NCBI GenBank assembly: GCA_046706685.1
Contig: JBJKPE010000115.1
Span: forward strand, 1 to 11,705
DNA from: JARRRD01 sp046706685
GTDB taxonomy: Bacteria; Nitrospirota; Thermodesulfovibrionia; Thermodesulfovibrionales; UBA6898
DNA length: 11,705 nt
Direction: 5' to 3'
Each line of letters opens with the position of its first letter. Within the stretch, counting starts at the first letter, position 1. The notes under the pieces are model-generated. The model worked only from the letters and a program-made list of their open reading frames with translations. It did not search any database and was not told the DNA's origin. Shown in pieces: positions 1-5,560 of this stretch. The translations under genes were made by a program, and so were the position numbers.

Positions 1-156
1 AACGAAATCCTTTCCGGCAGAAGTGCGGCGGACATTCCCGTAGTTTTCGCAAGAAAGGTGGTTCTTTCAGTCAATATCGCCACAGCACGGAAGTTTGGGA
101 TCACAATACCCGACGGTATATTGAAAAGATCGAATATTTACGGAAGAGAAAGATGA
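1..156 (+). CDS. ABC-type substrate-binding protein, C-terminal fragment (cut by window start)
   Basis: Frame 1 is open from base 1 to a TGA at 154-156 and gives the last 51 residues of a protein. It contains SAADIPVV, an aliphatic strand, then LSVNIATARKFGITIPDGIL. This matches the usual C-terminus of the ABC_sub_bind family (PF04392), in which a strand of the type 'x-L-x-I-N-x-x-T-A-K-x-L-G-L-x-I-P' precedes a short tail. Family members are periplasmic binding proteins of poorly known ligand specificity. The stop overlaps the start of the following kinase gene as ATGA, so the two are almost certainly co-transcribed and translationally coupled. That suggests the binding protein delivers its signal to the kinase rather than, or in addition to, a transporter. 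Signal peptide and ligand lobes lie outside the window, so the ligand cannot be guessed. Confidence 0.75.
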   Translation, partial: NEILSGRSAADIPVVFARKVVLSVNIATARKFGITIPDGILKRSNIYGRER

Positions 157-2039
157 AAAAAAGTTTTCAGACCAGGGTTTTTATCAACATCCTTCTTTTG
201 ATCCTGGCTACCTGCCTTTCCCTCACCTTTCTCTTCGTCAGGAACCAGGCTCGTCTTCTTGAAAACGACCTTATAGAGGATGGAATTAACACTACAGAGG
301 TACTCGCTTCAAACCTCAGACTAGGCCTCATGACAGGAGGAGATGAGTTCCTCGCCGAGCCGGTCGTGGGGATAATGGAACAGGAAGACGTATTGCAGGT
401 CGCGGTTTACGGGGAAAAGGGGAGATTGGTCATGCTGAAAGAAAAGACCAGACCTCAGGCCATAGCGTCGCCCGACAAAGTGATTGCACAGTTAAGTAAA
501 GACGGGAAACCGATCGTTCTAAACGATCCGAATCATTTCGAGTTCTGGGTACCAGTGTCATATTCTAAAAGCCCGGCCGCGTATGAAAATGGATTTTTCC
601 CCAAACCGTCCGCTGATAAAAAGACAATCGGGTTTGTGAAACTCTCGCTGAGCAAAGATAAAATCATTAACGGAAGAAAATACGTCATGACCTGGGCTCT
701 GTTCGCGGTTGTCCTCTGTATTTCTTTGGGAGGCATGGTTTCCTACTATACGGCTTCGAGAGTCACAGGTCCCCTGAGGTTCCTGGTCTCAGAGATACGC
801 AGCATGGGCCGTGACGGCATCAAGAAGCTGTCCTCTGGCGGAGACAACGAAATAATGGAACTTGCGGAGGCCTTCAATGCCATGGCCGATTCCCTGGAGA
901 AGAGAGAGTCCGCCCGGAAGAAGGCGGAGCGAGTCCTGCACGAAGCCGAAGAGCGTCTCAGAACGGTTATCAACAATGCGCCCATTGTACTTTACGCAGT
1001 GGACGCTGCGGGCGTATTTACACTGCTGGAAGGAAAAGGACTGGAGGGCAGCCTGATGCCCGGAGAGATAGTGGGACGGTCGGCGCTCGACCTTTATGGC
1101 TCTCTTTCTGTCGAAGAAGGCGATGCGGTTGTCTCAGTCCCCGATGTTATTAAACGTGTTCTGTCGGGTGAAACGGTTTATTTCGTCTCTGTACTGTCGG
1201 GGATTTATTTTGAGAACCGGCTGGTTCCCTTCAATGATATGTATGGAAAGATAAACGGAGCCATCGGCATCGCACTTGATGTCACCGAGCGGAAAAGGTC
1301 CGAGGAGAAGCTCCATGCCTATCAGGAGGAACTCCGCTCCCTGGCATCGGAAATGTCCATCATAGAGGAGCGGGAACGACGGGCCATCGCAACAGACCTC
1401 CACGACCACATCGGACAGACTCTAGCAATGTCAAAAATCAGGCTGGGGGAACTAAAGGAACTGTCAGGGACCACGCCAATCGCAAAACAGGCGGCTGAAA
1501 TCCAGGGACTGATCGAGCAGGCGATAAGCTATACGAGGTCTCTTACTTTCGAACTCAGCCCTCCCATCCTCTATGAGCTTGGCTTCGAAGCCGCCGTAGA
1601 ATGGCTTACCGAACAATTTCGTGAAAAACACGGCCTCGCAATAAACTTTGAGAATAACGGACCGGTAAATAATATGGACATTGAATCCGGCGTCCTTATT
1701 TTCAAGGGTGTCCGTGAGTTATTGTTCAACATCATAAAACACGCCCACGCCAGCCGGGCAAGGGTAATTATATCCGCAAGCGGCGGCAACGTCAGGGTCA
1801 CGGTGGAAGACGACGGTATAGGGTTTCTCTACCCTTCATCGAAAGCCGGCCGCAAGGGCGGGATCAAGAGCTTTGGGCTGTTCAGTATCAAGGAACAGCT
1901 GCATCATGCAGGCGGGCAGTTGCATGTAAGGTCGATCCCGGGACAGGGGACTACGGTAACTCTTGAGGTGCCGCTGAAGCCCGGCGGCCGCAAAGCAGGG
2001 CAGGCTCTTAATCAGTTTTCCCCGGGCTCAATTCCCTGA
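153..2039 (+). CDS. Membrane sensor histidine kinase (periplasmic sensor-HAMP-PAS-HisKA_3-HATPase)
   Basis: The 628-residue protein is complete. It has an N-terminal membrane helix (about 10-30), an extracytoplasmic sensor region (about 31-177), a second helix (about 178-200), a HAMP linker (about 200-252), a PAS domain (about 266-385, ending in the usual DVTERK), a NarL/DegS-type dimerisation and phosphoacceptor segment, and a GHKL ATPase. The acceptor is His417 in ATDLHDHIGQ, the HisKA_3 H-box. The N-box Asn is about 526 (ELLFNIIKHAHA), the G1 box is DDGIGF near 553, and a later GLFSIKEQL segment is the G2-like region. All catalytic elements look intact. The ATG at 153 overlaps the stop of the binding-protein gene, so the two are coupled. 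HisKA_3 kinases normally partner with LuxR/NarL-type regulators; none is in the window. The nearest receiver protein is the HD-GYP regulator downstream, behind a repeat-bearing 380-bp gap. Signal and true partner are unknown. Confidence 0.93.
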   Translation: MKKSFQTRVFINILLLILATCLSLTFLFVRNQARLLENDLIEDGINTTEVLASNLRLGLMTGGDEFLAEPVVGIMEQEDVLQVAVYGEKGRLVMLKEKTRPQAIASPDKVIAQLSKDGKPIVLNDPNHFEFWVPVSYSKSPAAYENGFFPKPSADKKTIGFVKLSLSKDKIINGRKYVMTWALFAVVLCISLGGMVSYYTASRVTGPLRFLVSEIRSMGRDGIKKLSSGGDNEIMELAEAFNAMADSLEKRESARKKAERVLHEAEERLRTVINNAPIVLYAVDAAGVFTLLEGKGLEGSLMPGEIVGRSALDLYGSLSVEEGDAVVSVPDVIKRVLSGETVYFVSVLSGIYFENRLVPFNDMYGKINGAIGIALDVTERKRSEEKLHAYQEELRSLASEMSIIEERERRAIATDLHDHIGQTLAMSKIRLGELKELSGTTPIAKQAAEIQGLIEQAISYTRSLTFELSPPILYELGFEAAVEWLTEQFREKHGLAINFENNGPVNNMDIESGVLIFKGVRELLFNIIKHAHASRARVIISASGGNVRVTVEDDGIGFLYPSSKAGRKGGIKSFGLFSIKEQLHHAGGQLHVRSIPGQGTTVTLEVPLKPGGRKAGQALNQFSPGSIP

Positions 2040-2060
2040 GTTTGCGTCAGGGCAGGTTAT

Positions 2061-2206
2061 TAGCAGGATGCTGAAAAGTCCCATGGCCGTACCTAAATGC
2101 CGTCATACCCGCGGAGGCGGGTATCCAAACTACCCGGAATAATTGGATTCCCGTCTGCACGGGAATGACGAAAAAGGCTAAAAGCACCTTTTTCAGCACC
2201 CTGTTA
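2061..2206. repeat. MITE-like element with REP-type hairpin pair inside
   Basis: The outer ends TAGCAGGATGCTGAAAA (2061-2077) and the reverse complement of 2190-2206 agree at 15 of 17 positions, so these are terminal inverted repeats bounding 146 bp. Inside, two 28-nt half units, 2101-2128 and 2143-2170, are inverted copies (23 of 28 identical), each beginning CGTCAT. Each half is itself a perfect 8-bp hairpin: ATACCCGC-GGAG-GCGGGTAT at 2105-2124 and ATTCCCGT-CTGC-ACGGGAAT at 2147-2166. The differences between halves are compensated within each stem, so the hairpins have been kept. No coding capacity and no clear target duplication is visible. CGTCATTCCCG-type repeats are common dispersed elements in many proteobacterial and nitrospirotal genomes. 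It would need a transposase in trans. Confidence 0.75.
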
Positions 2207-2419
2207 GATTAAACACCTTAAAAGTTCCAGCCGTCAGGTGTTTGGAACTTGAAATTCGGGGAATCCCCGATTGCAATCGGACCGGCGATGCTTTATAAGG
2301 TAATTAAAGGGCAGGAAAACGAGAAAAATGATAATCGGCGCGTGTTAGAAAGGGGGTATGCCTGCGGACCGGAAAGCCGGTGCCCCTGAACGTCGTGGGA
2401 GTAATGAGGTATAAGCCAC
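2207..2419 (+). other. Non-coding leader upstream of the HD-GYP gene, rich in overlapping inverted repeats
   Basis: This is a 213-bp stretch without a convincing gene. It contains AAACACCT (2211-2218) pairing with 2236-2243, AAGTTCC (2222-2228) pairing with 2244-2250, TCGGGG-AAT-CCCCGA (2256-2270) and the 14-nt palindrome CCGATTGCAATCGG (2267-2280). Pairs one and two interlace, and pairs three and four share 2267-2270, so in each case the two helices compete if transcribed. A further hairpin ACCGG-AAAG-CCGGT lies near 2368-2381, flanked by GGGG and CCCC. A possible Shine-Dalgarno GAGGT is at 2406-2410. I could not match it to a known riboswitch class. Confidence 0.4.
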
Positions 2420-3598
2420 TTGGAAGAGAGCATAATCATCAAGTCCCCTCGGGACGGCCAGAATGTATTTGTTCCTGGCCACCGGAATGGTAAGCACAGA
2501 ATACTCATCGTAGATGACGACGAAAAGAACCGAAAACTCATGTCCGCAATACTGGAAGGCCGGGGATATGCCTCCGATACCGCGAAAAGCGGATCAGAAG
2601 CCCTGAATAAAGCGAATACTTGTTCTCCTGATCTGATTTTTTTGGACATTATGATGCCGGGAATGGACGGCTATGAGGTCTGCCGGAGACTGAAGGAAGG
2701 CACTACAACAAGTCACATACCCGTGGTGATGGTGACCGCCCTTGAAGACAGGGGCTCACGTATAAAAGGCCTCGAAAGCGGCGCCAGCGATTTCCTCACG
2801 AAACCCATTGACAGCACTGAACTCTTTGCAAGGGCAAAGAATCTCCTGACGGTGAAGGAATTCGAAGATTTCCTTCAGACACACAACAAACTTCTTGGGC
2901 TGGAAGTCGAGCGTGCGACGGAAGAACTCAGAAAGACGCTTGGGAGTCTCCGGCAATCCAATAACGCACTACAGCTGACACAGGCAAAGATAACGGAGAG
3001 TTATGTTGATACCATTTACAGGCTCACGAAAGTCTCGGAATTCAAAGACGAGGATACGGCCGTCCACATCAGGAGGATAGGCCACTACTGCCGGCTTGTG
3101 GCAAGGCATCTGGGCTGGCCGGATGCCCAACAGGAAGTGATCTTCTACGCAAGCCCGATGCACGACATCGGAAAAATCGGGATCCCCTCTGAGATCCTTC
3201 TCAAGCCGGGGAAGCTCAATGCCGAGGAATTCGCCCTCATGAAAACGCACTGCCTAATAGGAGAGAAGATCCTCGACGGCTCCACGTCGGAATTCCTGCA
3301 GAGGGCCAAGACAATCGCGGGGAGTCACCACGAGAGATGGGACGGAAGCGGGTATCCGCGCAAGCTTAAAGGCCGGGACATTCCGCCGGAGGGAAGGATC
3401 ATGAACCTGGCCGACCAGTACGACGCCTTGCGGAGCAGGCGGCCCTACAAACCGGCTCTCGACCATGACACCGTCTACAGGATCATCACCGAAGGAGACG
3501 GCAGAACACTGCCCGAGCATTTCTGCCCGGATATCCTGGACGTGTTCAGAGGCTTCCACAAAGAACTGGAGGCTGTATACGAGGAATACCGCGAATAA
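2420..3598 (+). CDS. RpfG-type response regulator: receiver plus HD-GYP c-di-GMP phosphodiesterase
   Basis: The 392-residue protein has a receiver domain (about 27-142) with the acidic pocket VDDD at 31-34, phosphoacceptor Asp76 in FLDIMMPG and the conserved TKP lysine. A helical linker (about 145-200) leads to an HD-GYP domain (about 200-375). The metal and active-site motifs are complete: H248-D249 in HDIGKIGIP, HHE at 303-305, GSGYP at 309-313, and the downstream DQYDALRSRRPYK. HD-GYP domains hydrolyse cyclic di-GMP to pGpG and/or GMP, so phosphorylation should control second-messenger breakdown in the cytoplasm. The start is TTG at 2420. The only upstream in-frame codons before a stop are GGT, ATA, AGC and CAC, no in-frame ATG or GTG follows before the receiver, and GAGGT lies 9 nt upstream. 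The kinase at 153-2039 is the nearest potential partner. Confidence 0.92.
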   Translation: MEESIIIKSPRDGQNVFVPGHRNGKHRILIVDDDEKNRKLMSAILEGRGYASDTAKSGSEALNKANTCSPDLIFLDIMMPGMDGYEVCRRLKEGTTTSHIPVVMVTALEDRGSRIKGLESGASDFLTKPIDSTELFARAKNLLTVKEFEDFLQTHNKLLGLEVERATEELRKTLGSLRQSNNALQLTQAKITESYVDTIYRLTKVSEFKDEDTAVHIRRIGHYCRLVARHLGWPDAQQEVIFYASPMHDIGKIGIPSEILLKPGKLNAEEFALMKTHCLIGEKILDGSTSEFLQRAKTIAGSHHERWDGSGYPRKLKGRDIPPEGRIMNLADQYDALRSRRPYKPALDHDTVYRIITEGDGRTLPEHFCPDILDVFRGFHKELEAVYEEYRE

Positions 3599-3663
3599 CC
3601 CTCTTACATAAGCAGCAAAGCGTCTTCTTCTCCGCCCCAGGTCCTGCTGCGCATGTATGGAAT

Positions 3664-4347
3664 CTATCGCTCCCTCACCTTGATAGCCTCTACCTTTACC
3701 ATCGCTGTTCCGTTCGCATATATCCCCAGCCTTTTTGCGGCCCCCATGCTCACGTCGATGATCCTCTTGCCTGCACCCGGATTCCGGTCACAGGGAAAAG
3801 GCCCTCGGTCGTTCACCCTCACGATAACCGAACGTCCGTTTTCGAGATTCATGACGCTGACATACATAGGCAAGGGTAAGTACTTATGTGCTGCGGTCAA
3901 TCCCCCGGGATCGAAAGCCTCTCCGTCAGCAGTCATGTACCCACCCTTCTTGCTTCTGGTCTCATAGCCGTACCATGATGCGATGCCTACCTCCTTATAA
4001 TGTTCGGCTTTTTCAACTGACATAGGCATGTACCTCCTCCCTCCAACTGTATAGGGAGAGTCCTTTACCCGGCCAAGGCGGATCGCCTCTCTCACCGGAA
4101 GACCGTCAATCTCCCGGATGTCCGCGTGGGTCAAGGGCCAGTCGAGGGGGGCCTTGACGACCTCGTATGTGAATTTGCCTATCTTATATACAACCTTCGT
4201 TGTGCCTGCCGTCACTTCACAAGACGTCTTGACGACCCAGACACTGCCTTCGACGGTCCCTTTTGTGATTTTATAAGGTGCGGTTATCAAAACGCAGCCC
4301 GCAGAGAGTAAAAAAAGAGCGGCGAGGGGGAAAAACCTCGGCCTCAC
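3664..4347 (-). CDS. rlpA: RlpA-like lipoprotein (septal ring lytic transglycosylase family)
   Basis: The 227-residue protein starts with a lipoprotein signal: basic residues, a hydrophobic run and the lipobox LSAGC with Cys18 as lipidation site. No Asp follows at +2, so outer-membrane sorting is plausible. The C-terminal double-psi beta-barrel (about 121-222) has the RlpA hallmarks GIASWYG, TADGE (Glu143), LTAAHKYLP, NLENGRSVIVRVNDRGPF (Asp180) and RIIDVS. RlpA proteins cleave peptidoglycan glycan strands lacking stem peptides; both residues usually considered catalytic appear present. There is no SPOR domain, unlike E. coli and Pseudomonas RlpA. The segment between SWYG and TADGE reads ETRSKKGGYM rather than the usual short HGRK-type link. 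The start is GTG at 4345-4347, overlapping the TGA of the CRP-type gene as GTGA, so translation is coupled. No terminator is visible after its stop, which faces the HD-GYP gene. Confidence 0.88.
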   Translation of the reverse strand: MRPRFFPLAALFLLSAGCVLITAPYKITKGTVEGSVWVVKTSCEVTAGTTKVVYKIGKFTYEVVKAPLDWPLTHADIREIDGLPVREAIRLGRVKDSPYTVGGRRYMPMSVEKAEHYKEVGIASWYGYETRSKKGGYMTADGEAFDPGGLTAAHKYLPLPMYVSVMNLENGRSVIVRVNDRGPFPCDRNPGAGKRIIDVSMGAAKRLGIYANGTAMVKVEAIKVRER

Positions 4348-5030
4348 TTATGCAGATCACCGGGAAGGAAGGAAGAGTTCAGGCGTATAAATTTGTTCTT
4401 AAGTACTGCAATCTCGCCATCCTTCTGCAGTTTATCAAGAACTCTGGTAACTGTTTCACGGGTAAGCCCCGCCATGTCGGCAATATCCTGATGTGTGAGC
4501 TTGTAAGTGATGACGAGGCCATCCGGCGTCTTTTCCCCTTTGTTATAAGAAAGGATGATCAAAAGCATCTTAACCCGCTGTACGGCGTTCCTGGAGTTCA
4601 ATATATGGATCCTCTTCCAGGACTCGCGCAGCCGCTCGCATAAAATGTTGAGCACCGTATCGAGCACCTTCTTCTGATGCAGCAAAGAGTGAAAATCGTT
4701 TTTCGAAATGATAGCCACGAGAGAATTCTCCGTCGCCAGCACCGTCGCAGGCGACGTCTTGCCGTCGATCAGCGATAATTCCCCGAAAAGCTCGTTGGAG
4801 TGGTGAATGGCAAGTATTATCTCTTTTCCCTCTTCTGTGGCCTTCACCACCTTTACCTCCCCGAAGAGGACAACATACATAAAATCATTCGTGTCTTCCT
4901 CCTGGAGTATGACCTCATTTTTTGAAAACTCTCTGAGCGCCACTTTGGTGCTGACATCCATGAGTTCTTCATCGGTGAGGGAATGAAAGAGACGGATACT
5001 CCTTAAGAAATCAATCTTTACATTTTCCAT
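4344..5030 (-). CDS. CRP/FNR-family transcriptional regulator
   Basis: The 228-residue protein has a cyclic-nucleotide-binding type beta-roll (about 8-125), a dimerisation helix (about 120-145) and a winged helix-turn-helix (about 150-220). The phosphate cassette reads FGELSLIDGKTSPATV (82-97). The Arg-Ser pair that contacts cAMP phosphate in E. coli CRP (usually PRSAT) is here TSPAT, so canonical cAMP binding is doubtful. There is no N-terminal FNR cysteine cluster. The recognition helix TRETVTRVLDKL (190-201) keeps Arg191, Glu192 and Arg196, the three base-reading positions of E. coli CRP (RETVGRIL), predicting preference for TGTGA-N6-TCACA. Such a site lies upstream of the divergent sigma factor gene. 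The start is ATG at 5028-5030 with a weak ribosome-binding site. The gene overlaps rlpA downstream. The effector is unknown. Confidence 0.92.
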   Translation of the reverse strand: MENVKIDFLRSIRLFHSLTDEELMDVSTKVALREFSKNEVILQEEDTNDFMYVVLFGEVKVVKATEEGKEIILAIHHSNELFGELSLIDGKTSPATVLATENSLVAIISKNDFHSLLHQKKVLDTVLNILCERLRESWKRIHILNSRNAVQRVKMLLIILSYNKGEKTPDGLVITYKLTHQDIADMAGLTRETVTRVLDKLQKDGEIAVLKNKFIRLNSSFLPGDLHK

Positions 5031-5340
5031 GATATCGTCTGTCCGTGTTCACGGCTTGAGGTATCGACGGCATATATTCTTCAGTCGAACAAAAATGCTC
5101 AGGAAGGCCGCTCTCCTTCTTTCCGGGCGACCGGCAGGCTCTGCCGCGGCCGAGATCTTTCTTGCCGGGGTCCCCTGAGCGACAATAACACCGGCTACCC
5201 TTATTAATAGAAGATTACTGCAAAATACGGAGGAATGTAAACTGCTCTCGCGTCGGCCTTTTAATAAAGGGCTTCATCAACGGCCGACGGCCCGCCACTG
5301 TTCACTATTGTATTGCGGCTTAAATCTCTTTACTCATGAT
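5031..5340. other. Divergent intergenic region with hairpins, no gene seen
   Basis: I see no convincing coding sequence in this 310 bp. Inverted repeats are CCGTG-TT-CACGG (5043-5054, 13 nt before the CRP-type start codon, a possible operator or leader hairpin), CGGCAG-GCT-CTGCCG (5132-5146), and CGTCGGCC (5251-5258) pairing with GGCCGACG (5282-5289) around an A/T-rich loop. A GGAGGA followed directly by ATGTAA (start then stop) is at 5229-5239, but nothing follows in frame. Promoters for the minus-strand operon must lie here; I could not identify boxes with confidence. Confidence 0.4.
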
Positions 5341-5403
5341 TGTCATTCCAGGTTGTCTGGAATCTTTCAGAAAGATTGCGGACAGGCCGCAATGGCGGCC
5401 ATT
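5341..5403. repeat. Chain of four abutting palindromes, REP-like
   Basis: Two 28-nt half units, 5341-5368 and 5370-5397, are inverted copies (20 of 28 identical) around base 5369, each half beginning YGYCATT like the halves of the element at 2101-2170. Within this are successive perfect stems: ATTCCAG/CTGGAAT (5345-5363), AATCTTTC-A-GAAAGATT (5361-5377), ATTGCGG/CCGCAAT (5375-5393) and AATGGC-G-GCCATT (5391-5403). Each palindrome shares its arm ends with the next. This looks like a divergent relative of the first repeat, without the terminal inverted repeats. Confidence 0.65.
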
Positions 5404-5481
5404 TATGCACTTGCAGCGGGACTTCGGTTGTCCCTGTATTTGTGTCGGGAAGCGTTGGCCGCACTACACTGGATACGGCTC

Positions 5482-5499
5482 CTGTGATCTTAATCACAG
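5482..5499. promoter_or_regulatory. CRP-type operator, perfect match
   Basis: CTGTGATCTTAATCACAG contains TGTGA-N6-TCACA exactly, with 7-bp perfectly symmetric arms around CTTA. This is the E. coli CRP consensus core. Its centre is 5490.5, 70 bp before the sigma factor ATG and about 460 bp upstream of the CRP-type gene start on the other strand. It is likely bound by the neighbouring regulator or another CRP-family protein. Confidence 0.75.
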
Positions 5500-5502
5500 C
5501 AA

Positions 5503-5531
5503 TTGCCACCGTCGGGATTGTAATGTATATC
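5503..5531 (+). promoter_or_regulatory. Candidate sigma-70 promoter for the sigma factor gene
   Basis: TTGCCA (5503-5508) and TATATC (5526-5531) are separated by 17 bp, matching the -35 and -10 consensus at 5/6 and 4/6. The transcript would start near 5538, leaving a 23-nt leader before the ATG. The perfect CRP site would then be centred near -47, just upstream of the -35 box, a plausible activator position though not the classical -41.5. Confidence 0.4.
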
Positions 5532-5534
5532 ACA
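5519..5534. promoter_or_regulatory. Second CRP-like site over the putative -10
   Basis: TGTAA-TGTATA-TCACA differs from TGTGA-N6-TCACA at one core base. Its centre is 36 bp from the first site. It overlaps the candidate -10 box, so occupancy would be expected to repress. Confidence 0.4.
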
Positions 5535-5550
5535 GCAAACCTGTAATAAA

Positions 5551-5557
5551 GAGGGAG
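5551..5557 (+). promoter_or_regulatory. Shine-Dalgarno fixing the sigma factor start
   Basis: GAGGGAG precedes the ATG at 5561 by 3 nt. The frame stays open upstream to 5336, but that extension runs through the palindrome chain and the operator and has no comparable ribosome site, so 5561 is the start. Confidence 0.75.
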
Positions 5558-5560
5558 AAC

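Noticed and set aside
2288..2392. Small frame of 34 codons (starts MLYKVIKGQENEK) in the leader of the HD-GYP gene
   Set aside because: No Shine-Dalgarno and no family resemblance; leader-peptide status cannot be supported.
2281..2419. Possible group II intron or retroelement remnant before the HD-GYP gene
   Set aside because: The GGGG...CCCCTGAACG stem looked intron-like, but I see no domain V, no reverse transcriptase and no intron boundaries.
5095..5178. 27-codon plus-strand frame starting MLRKAALLL, like a short signal peptide
   Set aside because: Very short, no ribosome site, overlaps hairpin-rich intergenic DNA.
5336..5560. 75-codon N-terminal extension of the sigma factor frame, and an overlapping 68-codon frame at 5340-5546 with a hydrophobic C-terminus
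   Set aside because: Both run through the palindrome chain and the CRP operator and lack ribosome sites; the ATG at 5561 has GAGGGAG just upstream and gives a normal sigma N-terminus.
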